Assembly (NCBI GenBank): GCA_002337145.1 | Contig: DDFK01000001.1 | Location: forward strand, 1,452,733-1,516,732 | Direction of reading: 5' to 3' | Source of the DNA: Chitinophagaceae bacterium UBA1930 | Lineage (GTDB): Bacteria > Bacteroidota > Bacteroidia > Chitinophagales > Chitinophagaceae | DNA length: 64,000 bases | In this document: piece after piece, positions 49,790 to 59,236 of the stretch | Layout of the letters: every line of letters starts with the position of its first letter | Numbering within the stretch: the stretch's first letter is position 1 | Notes under the pieces: model-generated | The model's input: the letters and a program-made list of their open reading frames with translations, nothing else | Databases searched by the model: none | What the model was told of the DNA's origin: nothing | Position numbers and translations under genes: made by a program

Positions 49790-51142
49790 TTATTTTGCTT
49801 CCTTTACCAATATGCCAGGGTACAGCATGCCTTCGGCAGTGGGCAAGTCAAGGCCCAATAGTTTCGCTGCCAATGGTGCTATATCTTCCAGCCCCATTAA
49901 TGGTATCACCGTACCTTTTTTTATACCTGCACCACATGCTATAAAGCCTGTCTGTATTTCTTTAAAATCTGGAAAATAGCCATGCGTGCCACCCTTTGCA
50001 CTTTTAAACACTTCGCCTGTTGCAGATGCACTAATGGTTATGCCTTGTATGGGGGCCAGTGCCAATGCAGCATTGGGGTCGGCACCAATTGCATCCAGTT
50101 CTTTCCTTTCAACCACACGGAAAAGTTTTTTCTGTGCTTCTGGCAATGCTGCCAAAATATCCTTTACCTGTTTCAATGTTTTTTCATCATTCCTGTTTTT
50201 CAGCATCAGGAAAGCCGACCCGCCAGACTGGTGGAACATGGCTTTCCAATCATCTTTCTTTGCATCGGTAATCAACCCTGCTTTAGCCAGCCATACATTG
50301 GGTGCAATGCTTGTGTGTATGTCAACAAAGCCATGATCGCCAACAATCAATACGGTGGTACTGTCTTTAATGCCTGCTTTTTCAATTGCTTCCAGAATTG
50401 TTTTTACCGACCTATCGGCACCGGCCACAGCCTGTCTTACCTTTAAGCCATCACGTCCTTCTTCATGTTCAAAGTGGTCGGTACAGGCAAGGTGCACGGC
50501 CAGCAAATTGGGTTTATAGGTACGTATCAAATAGGCACTCATTCTTGCGTTGTTCTCATCTGCACTCAAACCGTCCTCATCCATGTTTTCGGGTTGCAGC
50601 TTGCCGGTGGCATTTTGCTGTAGCTCTTCAAACAGGCCGGCAGGGCTGGCAGATTTGGATAACAGCTCCAACAGGCCCTTCCTGTCGGTCTTGGGCAGGG
50701 CCCAGGTTTCGGGCAGGTTATAGGTAATAGGTGCACCAACTGTTACAGGCCACCAAACGCAGGCCGAAGTAAGGTTTGCCTTTTTAATGGCCGTCCATAA
50801 AGAAGGTACTTTTACTGAATCGTATTCCCAGTACCAACGCCCAGTGGCCCCTTTGGGCTCAAATGGTGTATTGTACACAATGCCATGTTTTGCGGGCATT
50901 ACACCCGTCATGATGGTTGTATGCGATGGGTAGGTAACCGTAGGAAACACGCCACGCACTCCATCGGCATAGGCCCCGTTTTCCATTAGCTGCCGCAGGT
51001 TAACGGTACCCCATGAAGCATCTTTATAAAAATCCGGGCGAAAGCCATCAATACTGATAATGATTACATGTTTTGCTATTTGTGCTTTTGTTGCATTGGC
51101 AACCAGCATCAGTGCAAGTAGCGGATAGATTATTTTACGCAT
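49790..51142 (-). CDS. Periplasmic ENPP-type nucleotide pyrophosphatase/phosphodiesterase
   Basis: 450 residues with a signal peptide (1-20, ending TKAQ). Alkaline-phosphatase-superfamily landmarks are present: metal-binding ISIDGFRPDF, nucleophile threonine in PTVTYPSH and VGDHGF near the C-terminal half; HAKHG-type segments are seen in PAKHGIVYN. ENPP enzymes split nucleotide pyrophosphates or phosphodiesters, releasing nucleoside monophosphates. The ATG 51142 is chosen as the signal start. The gene lies 49 bases after susD-like, within the same operon as the second phosphoesterase. Confidence 0.9.
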   Translation of the reverse strand: MRKIIYPLLALMLVANATKAQIAKHVIIISIDGFRPDFYKDASWGTVNLRQLMENGAYADGVRGVFPTVTYPSHTTIMTGVMPAKHGIVYNTPFEPKGATGRWYWEYDSVKVPSLWTAIKKANLTSACVWWPVTVGAPITYNLPETWALPKTDRKGLLELLSKSASPAGLFEELQQNATGKLQPENMDEDGLSADENNARMSAYLIRTYKPNLLAVHLACTDHFEHEEGRDGLKVRQAVAGADRSVKTILEAIEKAGIKDSTTVLIVGDHGFVDIHTSIAPNVWLAKAGLITDAKKDDWKAMFHQSGGSAFLMLKNRNDEKTLKQVKDILAALPEAQKKLFRVVERKELDAIGADPNAALALAPIQGITISASATGEVFKSAKGGTHGYFPDFKEIQTGFIACGAGIKKGTVIPLMGLEDIAPLAAKLLGLDLPTAEGMLYPGILVKEAK

Positions 51143-51191
51143 AATAGATTGTTGTTGGTAAGTGCAATTGAAAACGGTTTGGTTAGGCAAT

Positions 51192-52637
51192 TTACTGTGC
51201 CCACCACGATTTAAAATTAATATCGTCGTTACCGCAGGCGGCAGATGCCTGTTGGTAGTTATCAGGGTTCAGGTTTCTTACGGCCAACGGATATTTGAAA
51301 CGCACGGGTATTTTTTGGTTGTTGAGCATGCCTGCTGCCACGGGCATTACAGGCAGGCCTGTTCTGCGGTATTCGAACCATTGCTGGTAATCAGTAAAGA
51401 ACAATGCATAATATTTCTGCAGCATAATGCGTGGCAATGTGCCATCGTAGGCGGCATTGGGGTTATTGGTAAAATAGTCCGACGCCATGGTAAGGCCCCA
51501 TTGTTCAATAGCTGCCTTTGTACCGCTTTCATAAGCTGCTTTTGCAGCAGCAGCGTTGCCATAATGCCATTCAAGTTCGGCTTTAACAAACTGCACTTCG
51601 GCGTAGCTCATGATAATATTGATCATGGGGGCCGTAACCAGTGCCACATTCACGTTGGATGGTATGTAGTTGAACTGTGTTTCGGAGCCCGCATAACCAC
51701 TTGGTATGCCTAAATAACCAATGCTTGTGGAGCCGCTTGCATTTTTGGCCTGTGTGGCAAACTTGGCACGGCGTGGATCGTTCAGCACATTCAGGCTATC
51801 GAGAAAGAATTTACCTACAGAGCGGTACGAGGTAAAATCAACCGCCCTGCCCCAAGGCGATGCCAGTGGTGTAATGCCCGTAAGGCTTAGGATTGCAGCA
51901 TCTGTATTGGCTGTAAACACAGGATATTTTGTGGGATTGTCTACCATGCTGCGTAGCTGTGCCCAGGCATTCATTTCGGCTTTGTTGGACACACGTAGCA
52001 GCAATCGCAAACGCAGCGAGTTGCAGAATTTCTTCCATTTGGTTACGTTATTGACGTAGAGTATTTCTGTGCCATATAACATGGTCTTGCTGGTGTTGAA
52101 GAGGTTGTTGGCAGAATCCAGATCGCCCAGGATTTTTGTGTACACTTCTTTTTGCGTATTGAATTTCGGACGCAGGATGCCTTGCCCTTCTGCACTGTTG
52201 GCTTCGGTCATGGGCACATCGCCAAAACAGTCGGTAAGGTTTGCGTATATCCAGGCATTCAATGTAAGTGCAATCCCTTGATAGTTCACATCCTGTGCTA
52301 CCACCGATGCATTGTACATTTCCTTTACGTTGCCCAGCCATTGGTAGTAGGTACTCCAGGTACCATTGCCAATATTGTCCGACATGTCGTAACGATGCAC
52401 GCCACCCGATGCACTCGGAAAGGGAAGGGCTACCTGCATCAGGTTGAAAGTAATATCATCGGCCCTGAGCATGTTGAATGATGAGACATTGTAGATAATG
52501 GGATTTAGCAGTGTGCCCGGGCTGATCTGGTCTATACGGTTGGGATCTACATTAGTTTCCTCAAACTTTTTTGTACAGGATGAGAGTATGCAGCAGGATA
52601 GTATGATGTAGGCGGACAGTTTCTTAAACGTATGCAT
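51192..52637 (-). CDS. SusD/RagB-family outer-membrane lipoprotein
   Basis: 481 residues with a lipoprotein signal (lipobox ILSSC, Cys21). The SusD-like (SusD_2 type) fold is suggested by QISPGTLLNPIIYNV near the N-terminus, the TPR-like middle and the C-terminal segment WFEYRRTGLPVMP with IPVRFKYP. Surface lipoproteins of this family bind the nutrient and cap the SusC channel. ATG 52637 gives the signal; the susC stop is ten bases upstream. Its partners are phosphoesterases, not glycoside hydrolases, suggesting a phosphorylated ligand. Confidence 0.95.
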   Translation of the reverse strand: MHTFKKLSAYIILSCCILSSCTKKFEETNVDPNRIDQISPGTLLNPIIYNVSSFNMLRADDITFNLMQVALPFPSASGGVHRYDMSDNIGNGTWSTYYQWLGNVKEMYNASVVAQDVNYQGIALTLNAWIYANLTDCFGDVPMTEANSAEGQGILRPKFNTQKEVYTKILGDLDSANNLFNTSKTMLYGTEILYVNNVTKWKKFCNSLRLRLLLRVSNKAEMNAWAQLRSMVDNPTKYPVFTANTDAAILSLTGITPLASPWGRAVDFTSYRSVGKFFLDSLNVLNDPRRAKFATQAKNASGSTSIGYLGIPSGYAGSETQFNYIPSNVNVALVTAPMINIIMSYAEVQFVKAELEWHYGNAAAAKAAYESGTKAAIEQWGLTMASDYFTNNPNAAYDGTLPRIMLQKYYALFFTDYQQWFEYRRTGLPVMPVAAGMLNNQKIPVRFKYPLAVRNLNPDNYQQASAACGNDDINFKSWWAQ

Positions 52638-52647
52638 AATAGTAGGT

Positions 52648-55600
52648 TTAAAATTTGATGGTAATGTTTGCACCTATGGTTCTGGTAGAAGGCAGTTGCC
52701 CCATTTCTATACCGGGCAAAATGGTAGAGCCGTTTAGTGCTGCCGTTTCGGGGTCAAATATGGGGAAGCTGGTAATCATGAACAGGTCGCGGCCATACAA
52801 TGCAAATGTTGTTTGTTTGATGAACGATTTACCCAAGGCTTTTTTTGATAGGGAGTATTCAATCCTTGCTTCCCTTAGTTTCAGGAAAGAAGCATCAAAA
52901 GAGTTGGCTTCCACATTTGCACGTCTGTAATACTCTGCATAGTAGTCAACCGGCAATACCTTTTTTGTATTGGGTACATATTTGCCAGAGCCCGCATCCA
53001 ACACAACCCCATCGCCAATAATATACCCTTCTTCGCGGCCCCTTAATGTATGTTGCAGCTTGCCCTGTTCGGTGCTTTTGTGGTGTGTTTGTGAGTACAC
53101 CATGCCGCCATATTGCCCATCAATCAAAAAGCTGAAGCGGAAGTTTTTATAACTGAATTCGTTTTGTATGCCTCCTTTCCAATCGGCATAGGCATTGCCT
53201 ATGTATTGAATATTCTGGTTGGCCTTTTCTGCCTGTAAGGGCAGCCCGTCTGTTGTGTATATCACTTTGCCTTCGGCATTCCTTACAAAGCCGTATCCAT
53301 AAATGGCCCCTGTGCTGCCGCCCACTGTGGCCATAATTGTTGCAGTACCGCCGGTACCAATAATTTGTTGCTTGCCCGATTCTTCTGGCAGTTCCAGCAC
53401 CCTGTTGATGTTTCTTGCCCAGGTAAGCGTGGTTGACCATTTGAAATTCTTGTTTACAATGGGCTGTGCATTCAGCACTACTTCCATACCGTTGTTGCGT
53501 ACAGTGCCTGCATTGATTACGGCCCTTGCATAGCCGGTTGTTGGATCTAGTGGTACCTGTATGATTTGGTTTTTCGTAATGTTATGGTATAATGTCACGT
53601 CCAACGAAAGCCTATTCTTTAAAAAACGCATATCCAAACCTGCTTCGTAGCTAGTGGAAATTTCCGGTTTAAAATGGTCGTTGAACAATAGGGTTGGTAC
53701 AGATGCAGAACTCGCAAACTCGCTGGTTCCATAGTATTTGCTGGTTAGGTAGGGATCGGTATCGTTGCCTACCTGTGCAACAGACAATCTTAGTTTGGCA
53801 AACGAAACCTGGGAGGGCAGTCTGAAAATATCGCTCAATATTAAACTGGTGTTTAATGATGAGTAGAAAAAGGAGTTGTTGGCGGCAGGCAGTGTGCTGG
53901 ACCAGTCGTTCCTTCCTGTAACATCTATAAAGTACTTGTTCTTGTAACTAAAGGATGCAGTACCGTATAAGCTGTTTACAATCTTGTCCCTATCGGCAAT
54001 TACTACCGATGGGTTTGCCAAACCGTTGGCCAGTTTATATACACCAGGAATGACCAACCCATCTATATAGGCATCAGACCTATTGTAGTCGTGTTTCATG
54101 TTGTTGGCACCAACAGATGCTGTAACGTTGATGTTTTTATTGATTTTGTCGTGGTAGGAGAGCAAGAAATCACTGTTCACCTCAAAGTCTGTTATGGCCT
54201 GTTCTTTATAAAAGCCCTTTAAATAGTTGGCCGTGCTGAAAGGTCTTTTTTGCTTTCTGTCTTCATCTGTCATTGAAATACCCGTGCGTAGCATCAAGTC
54301 AAATTTTTTGGATATTTCGTAAGTGGAAGAAAGACTTGCCACAACTGCATTGCTGTTGATAGCGTTGGTCATTTCGTACGCAATCAAAAAAGGATTGTCT
54401 ATAAACGAGCTGTATGGGTGCAACTGGTCTACCTGGTATGCACCAATCTTCCATCTGTCCTTATACCAGTTCAGGTTTACATTGGGGTTCTGGAAAATCA
54501 TGAAGTAAGCAATGGACTGGTTATTGTAACCGGTAGCCGGCAGGTTGTCGCTTTTTTTATTGGTATAGTTTATTTTGGAGTTGAGCTTTAGTTTGTCGGA
54601 CAGTTTATAGTTTACGCTTAGTTGCCCGTTCAGTCTTTCGTAACCAGTGTTGGGCATGATCCATTCATTTTTTGAATGTGTTATAGAAGCCCTTACCGTG
54701 CCTTTGTCGCTACCACCTTCGAGGGCAAGGTTGTTGGTAACGGTAAAACCTGTTTTCCAAAAGCTTTTGATATTGTCTTTGTATGGCACCCATGGTGTAC
54801 GGTCTGCAGCCTGTCCCTGTTTAACGGGGTCAAACTGGTAATACAATTGGCCATTGAATTTTGGTCCAAAAGCACTGCTGGTGCCACCGGTGCTTGCCCC
54901 ATCGGCGGAAGCACCGTACGAGTAATATAGTTGGCCGGCAGTATTTAAAGCCTTGCCTGTTCCCTGTCCGTACTCGTATTGGTAATCGGGCCATTTGAGT
55001 ACGGTATTGATGCTCATATTGGAGTTGATGGTTACGCCAATGCCTCTGTCTTTTTTTGCTGAGCCGGACTTGGTGGTTATCAGTAATGCACCGTTGGCTG
55101 CACGGCTGCCATACAAGGCTGTGGCCCCAGGGCCTTTCAATACGGTAATGCTTTCTATATCGTCTGGGTTTATGTCTGAAATGCCATTGCCAAAATCAAT
55201 GGGCACATCGTTGCCAGAGCCTGCACCATAGGCGTTGGTAACGCCAGAAGTAGTGCCTTTGCTATTCATGGGTACGCCATCCAATACAATCAATGCACTG
55301 TTATTGTCGGCAGAAAGCGATACATCGCCACGCAAGGAAATCCTTGTGGAGTTCACAGGACCAGAGCCCGGGCTTATTAAACTTAAACCTGCAACCTTGC
55401 CCGACAGTGCACTTGACCAGTTGTTGGATCGTGCATCATTCAGGTCCTGTGCATCCATTTTCTGAACCGCATAGCCCAGTGCTTTCTGTTGGCGTGTAAT
55501 GCCCAGTGCGGTTACCACCACACCGTCCAGGTCTTTAGAAGAGGGCTCCAATAAAATTACCTTATCGCTTATGTTATTTGTTGCCACTAAACTTTGTTCG

Positions 55601-56100
55601 GCATAAGACATAGACGCGAAATACAGCACAGTGCCTTTTTCAACCTTTACGGTAAAGCCACCATTCGTGCCTGTTGTAACAATGGCCGCCCTATTTGCAT
55701 TGCTGATGCTTACGCCCGATAGTGGTTGCAGTGTTACAGCATCTTTTACGGTACCGCTTATAGTAACAGTTATGTCTTGCTTTCCGGCACCGTTTATTTC
55801 GGTGTTTTTTTCCTTGAAGTAAATCGTCTGGTTAATGCGTTTTGCCTTGATATTGGTTTGCCCTTCTATAGCGGCAAACAGTTGGTGGGTGCTGATTTGG
55901 GTAGAAGGCAGCTCAACTGTTTGGGCCAGGATATTGTCGCTGTACATCACTGCAAAATCGGCCTGTTGCAATTTCCGTACAACGCTTTTAAGTGTTTGTT
56001 TTTGTTGCTGAAACTGTATTGTCTTTTCCTTCTGTGCCTGTGCACCAATGGACAATAGTGTTACAGCCAGTATAATATATACCGGTTTAAACCATTTCAT
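52648..56100 (-). CDS. SusC/RagA-family TonB-linked outer-membrane transporter
   Basis: 1150 residues. Signal peptide about 1-22. A STN (secretin/TonB N-terminal) signalling domain about 27-95 (LKSVVRKLQQADFAVMYSDNILA). A carboxypeptidase-like domain about 108-190 follows, then a TonB plug with the SusC phrases GVVVTALGI, ITVLKGPGATALYGSRAANGALLITTK, and a large barrel. The STN domain is what touches FecR-type anti-sigma factors, so this SusC can report its own ligand state to the adjacent ECF/FecR pair. It follows fecR by 12 bases and precedes susD by 10. Confidence 0.97.
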   Translation of the reverse strand: MKWFKPVYIILAVTLLSIGAQAQKEKTIQFQQQKQTLKSVVRKLQQADFAVMYSDNILAQTVELPSTQISTHQLFAAIEGQTNIKAKRINQTIYFKEKNTEINGAGKQDITVTISGTVKDAVTLQPLSGVSISNANRAAIVTTGTNGGFTVKVEKGTVLYFASMSYAEQSLVATNNISDKVILLEPSSKDLDGVVVTALGITRQQKALGYAVQKMDAQDLNDARSNNWSSALSGKVAGLSLISPGSGPVNSTRISLRGDVSLSADNNSALIVLDGVPMNSKGTTSGVTNAYGAGSGNDVPIDFGNGISDINPDDIESITVLKGPGATALYGSRAANGALLITTKSGSAKKDRGIGVTINSNMSINTVLKWPDYQYEYGQGTGKALNTAGQLYYSYGASADGASTGGTSSAFGPKFNGQLYYQFDPVKQGQAADRTPWVPYKDNIKSFWKTGFTVTNNLALEGGSDKGTVRASITHSKNEWIMPNTGYERLNGQLSVNYKLSDKLKLNSKINYTNKKSDNLPATGYNNQSIAYFMIFQNPNVNLNWYKDRWKIGAYQVDQLHPYSSFIDNPFLIAYEMTNAINSNAVVASLSSTYEISKKFDLMLRTGISMTDEDRKQKRPFSTANYLKGFYKEQAITDFEVNSDFLLSYHDKINKNINVTASVGANNMKHDYNRSDAYIDGLVIPGVYKLANGLANPSVVIADRDKIVNSLYGTASFSYKNKYFIDVTGRNDWSSTLPAANNSFFYSSLNTSLILSDIFRLPSQVSFAKLRLSVAQVGNDTDPYLTSKYYGTSEFASSASVPTLLFNDHFKPEISTSYEAGLDMRFLKNRLSLDVTLYHNITKNQIIQVPLDPTTGYARAVINAGTVRNNGMEVVLNAQPIVNKNFKWSTTLTWARNINRVLELPEESGKQQIIGTGGTATIMATVGGSTGAIYGYGFVRNAEGKVIYTTDGLPLQAEKANQNIQYIGNAYADWKGGIQNEFSYKNFRFSFLIDGQYGGMVYSQTHHKSTEQGKLQHTLRGREEGYIIGDGVVLDAGSGKYVPNTKKVLPVDYYAEYYRRANVEANSFDASFLKLREARIEYSLSKKALGKSFIKQTTFALYGRDLFMITSFPIFDPETAALNGSTILPGIEMGQLPSTRTIGANITIKF

Positions 56101-56112
56101 GTTACTACAATT

Positions 56113-57102
56113 TTAGTGTTGAGGGTAAATAATTATTTCGTTTGCATGTATTGTATAGGTAAACCCAGCCACATAGCTTAGCCCATCGAGTACCATTTCA
56201 ATTCCATCGTCTTGCACAATACCCGTAAAGGAAACAGGCTTGGCTATTTTTTCTGCTTTGGCTACCACAACCTTTTTGTGGTACCAGTATTGAAGTTTCT
56301 GAGCTATGGATGTAAGGCTGTCTTTCTCAAAAAACAACTGGTTTTCCTTTAATGCACTTGCTTCACTGATGTTGATGTTGCCACGCACCATTTGTTGGGT
56401 AAGCATGTTGTACGATAAGGCATTGCCTGCATATAGATGTTCGTTCATATTGCTACCTGTAATTGTTACGATACCAGTGGCTACCTTAATTTGCTGCACT
56501 TCGTTATGCCTTGCAAAAACGCTGAATGATGTGCCCACCACATTTACATTTAGTGATTCTGTTTTGATGATAAAGGGTTTCTGCTTGTTTTTGGCCACAT
56601 CAAAAAAGGCATCACCTGTTAACGACACTTCCCGTTTCTGTTTGTTGAATGTGAGGCTATCGAACTGTAAGGCTGACTGGTAGTGCAACCATACGGTGGT
56701 TCCATCGGGCAGTACCAGTTTTTTTCGTTGGTTGTCTGTTGATGCTATCTTAACTATGCTGTTTGTGTGGGTGCCTGCCGTAGCCTGGTGCATATATGTT
56801 TTTGAAATAAAGAATACCAGCACGGCAGCAGCTGTTGCCGCTACTATTTTGAACCATTTTTGCCATTGCATCTGCTTTACAGGCACTGCTTTTAACCGTT
56901 GCTGCAGTAGTTGCCATTGCTGCTCCTGTTCATCTTTGCTTGCCAAATTATCCAGACCAATTTGCTGTTGCTTTAACTGGTTAAACAGTTGCTTGTGTTT
57001 ATTAGATGAGGCCAGCCATTCGTTTAATGCCAATTCTTCTTCTACAGAAATATCATTGTGTAAAGACCTGATAAGCGTATCCCAGTTCATGTTCATATAC
57101 AT
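56113..57102 (-). CDS. FecR-family anti-sigma factor
   Basis: 329 residues with a cytoplasmic N-terminus of about 80 residues, one membrane helix (about 84-103, WFKIVAATAAAVLVFFISKTY) and a periplasmic FecR domain (KLVLPDGTTVWLHYQSALQFD). A DUF4974-type C-terminal domain starts with LTSIAQKLQYWYHKKVVVA. It holds or activates the ECF sigma factor until SusC signals. The start could be the third-codon ATG 57096 instead. It lies 40 bases downstream of the sigma gene. Confidence 0.94.
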   Translation of the reverse strand: MYMNMNWDTLIRSLHNDISVEEELALNEWLASSNKHKQLFNQLKQQQIGLDNLASKDEQEQQWQLLQQRLKAVPVKQMQWQKWFKIVAATAAAVLVFFISKTYMHQATAGTHTNSIVKIASTDNQRKKLVLPDGTTVWLHYQSALQFDSLTFNKQKREVSLTGDAFFDVAKNKQKPFIIKTESLNVNVVGTSFSVFARHNEVQQIKVATGIVTITGSNMNEHLYAGNALSYNMLTQQMVRGNINISEASALKENQLFFEKDSLTSIAQKLQYWYHKKVVVAKAEKIAKPVSFTGIVQDDGIEMVLDGLSYVAGFTYTIHANEIIIYPQH

Positions 57103-57142
57103 ACAGGAGTAAAAAGAAATTATTTGCTCCTGTAAAAAAGCA

Positions 57143-57727
57143 TTACCAAATTGTTACCTCATGAATCAGTTGGGGCAGTAGTAACAGAAAGGCCAGTTCC
57201 TTAAAGTGGGGTTTGGATTTTACTTCTTCGTGTAGTAGTGCTATTGCGGTTAACAAGTGGTACTCCACCTTCTTGGCTGTAATGCCTAAGGTTGCTGCAA
57301 TCTCCGCATAGGTAAGTCCAACGATACGCAATTGCACAATGTCTTTTTTTTGTGAGGACAGACCTGCAAATAACTGTTCCAGTAGCAGGGCGGTTTCTTT
57401 ATGGATGAATTTTGTGTGCGGGTCTTCTTCTATCGTTGCTGAGCGGTCGCCCCAGCCAAGGTCAATAACAGGTTTGGCTAGTTGCTTGTTGGCCATGCGT
57501 CTTGCCGATACCAGCAGGTAGGCCTGTAGGTTGGTATGTATATTTATTTTGTTCCTTGCATTCCATAATTCGCAAAAAAGGTCGGCCACAATATCCTGTG
57601 CCAGCTCTTTGTTCTTTACGATTACATACGTGTATTTTATTAACAGACCGTAGTAATCCTGATAGATAACAGCGAAGTTGTCTTCATTGATTACAGTTGT
57701 ATGGTGATGCAGTTTGACCATCGGCAC
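57143..57727 (-). CDS. ECF RNA polymerase sigma factor
   Basis: 194 residues. Region 2 includes YVIVKNKELAQDIVADLFCELW. Region 4 has the helix-turn-helix LRIVGLTYAEIAATLGITAKKVEYHLLTAI. It belongs to the Bacteroidota ECF sigma group that pairs with FecR and SusC-type receptors. It is the first gene of the operon, preceded by a promoter box, and presumably activates this operon. The start may be ATG 57721 instead of 57727. Confidence 0.95.
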   Translation of the reverse strand: MPMVKLHHHTTVINEDNFAVIYQDYYGLLIKYTYVIVKNKELAQDIVADLFCELWNARNKINIHTNLQAYLLVSARRMANKQLAKPVIDLGWGDRSATIEEDPHTKFIHKETALLLEQLFAGLSSQKKDIVQLRIVGLTYAEIAATLGITAKKVEYHLLTAIALLHEEVKSKPHFKELAFLLLLPQLIHEVTIW

Positions 57728-57746
57728 AGTTAGCTAAATAACTGGC

Positions 57747-57754
57747 CAAAACTA
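57747..57754 (-). promoter_or_regulatory. -7 promoter box of the ECF-SusCD operon
   Basis: TAGTTTTG on the minus strand fits TAnnTTTG, 19 bases before the ECF start. A TTG lies 14 bases upstream, closer than the usual spacing. It lies in a 152-base gap that shows nothing else. Confidence 0.4.
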
Positions 57755-57879
57755 TTTTACTGTGGCTACAAAAATCGTGTGGTCATGTTTATTAATGAAA
57801 ACTTCATGTAGCAAAGCAGGTTGCTTGTACATAAGGATATTGCGGGCCTGGTTGAGGTGGCCATTGAACAAGGGCTTAT

Positions 57880-59223
57880 TTAGGTAAGAAATTCCCGCCA
57901 CCAGTGCCCCGAGTTTTTGATGGTGCGTAGTTGTGTTTTAAAGTCAACATGTATCAGCCCGAACCTTGCATGGTAGCCTTCGTTCCATTCAAAATTATCG
58001 GTTAAGGTCCAGGCAAAATACCCTTTTATATTTACCCCTTCTTTCTTGGCTTTGAGCAGGGCCTTTAAATGCGATTGAAAGTAGGCAATCCGCTTTTCAT
58101 CGTTCACCACACCATTTTCCACTTTGTCTTTAAAGCAACAGCCATTCTCTGTAATAATAATGTCTTTGATGCCACCATACAGGCCAATTTTTTTTACAAT
58201 CCTATAGAAGGCCTCTGCATTTATTTCCCAACCAAGGTCCGTTTGCGGAACTTTTCTGGTAGCAGCTTTTACTTCTGCTGCATTAATGATGGGCACAATA
58301 CGGTTGTATTTGATGGTAAGCGGAAAATAGTTCTGTACCCCAATAAAATCGAACTTGAAATGCAGGTCGTTGGTATAACGCCATGCTTTATTGAATATCT
58401 CCAACTTGCGTAAAAAAGGAAAGCTTTCATCTTTGGGATAACCCATACCCAAAGTAGGTTCAAGAAACAGTCGGTTCATTAATATGTCCATCCTGTTTGC
58501 CGCCTGAATGTCTTCTTCTTTTTGCGAATAGGGCACAATTTGCGAGCAGGAAAAGCTGGTACCTATATAGGCATCTTTCACCAGGCTTCTGATAATCCTT
58601 CCACCTTCGGCCTGTGCCAGTGCTGCATGGTGTATTGCCGGAAAAAAATTGTCGAGCCCCCTTTTGCCCGGTGCATGTTTGCCCAGCATATAGCCCAATG
58701 CCGTAAAACTGAGCGGCTCATTAATAACGATCCAGTTCTTTACTTTATCGCCAAAATTTTCTGCACAAACTTTTACGTAGCGGCTAAACCACTTCAACAT
58801 CATGGTGCTCGTCCAGCCGCCTTGCTTTTCCAGGGCAGCGGGCATGTCCCAATGGTACACTGTAACAAAAGGCGTAAGCCCAAGTTTCAGGCATTCATCA
58901 ATTACGTTGTGGTAAAATTCTATTCCCTGTTTGTTTACCCTGCCTGTTCCATCGGGCAATACCCTTGCCCAAGAAATGGAAAACCTGAAAGCAGTAAAGC
59001 CCAATGCTTTTGTAAGCAGCAGGTCGTCTTTGTAGCGATGGTAAAAATCTGCGGAAACAAAAGGCGTATGGCCGCTTTTTATTTTTCCTTTCCTTCTTGC
59101 AAAGGCATCCCATGTAGACATGCTTTTTCCATCTTCCATATAAGCACCTTCGTTTTGTGCTGCGGCAATGGAAACGCCCCATTGAAAATTGGGACCAAAA
59201 GCTTTAGAGGTAAGTATCGACAA
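57880..59223 (-). CDS. Glycoside hydrolase family 1 protein
   Basis: 447 residues of the (beta/alpha)8 GH1 fold. The acid/base glutamate is in VINEPLSF and the nucleophile in IITENG. The start segment FGPNFQWGVSIAAAQNEGA and SWARVLPDGTGRVN are typical. No signal peptide is seen with the TTG start at 59223 (MSILTSKAFGP). That start leaves a 13-base gap after the glycosyltransferase stop; an upstream ATG at 59268 would force overlap. The enzyme is probably cytoplasmic and acts on a beta-glycoside or a 6-phospho form. It is the last gene of the LpxH-like/GT operon. Confidence 0.93.
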   Translation of the reverse strand: MSILTSKAFGPNFQWGVSIAAAQNEGAYMEDGKSMSTWDAFARRKGKIKSGHTPFVSADFYHRYKDDLLLTKALGFTAFRFSISWARVLPDGTGRVNKQGIEFYHNVIDECLKLGLTPFVTVYHWDMPAALEKQGGWTSTMMLKWFSRYVKVCAENFGDKVKNWIVINEPLSFTALGYMLGKHAPGKRGLDNFFPAIHHAALAQAEGGRIIRSLVKDAYIGTSFSCSQIVPYSQKEEDIQAANRMDILMNRLFLEPTLGMGYPKDESFPFLRKLEIFNKAWRYTNDLHFKFDFIGVQNYFPLTIKYNRIVPIINAAEVKAATRKVPQTDLGWEINAEAFYRIVKKIGLYGGIKDIIITENGCCFKDKVENGVVNDEKRIAYFQSHLKALLKAKKEGVNIKGYFAWTLTDNFEWNEGYHARFGLIHVDFKTQLRTIKNSGHWWREFLT

Positions 59224-59236
59224 TAGCAGTAAGGTA

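Noticed and set aside
58522..59226. Long plus-strand frame inside the GH1 gene
   Set aside because: It lies antisense to the catalytic GH1 residues and has no recognisable domain.
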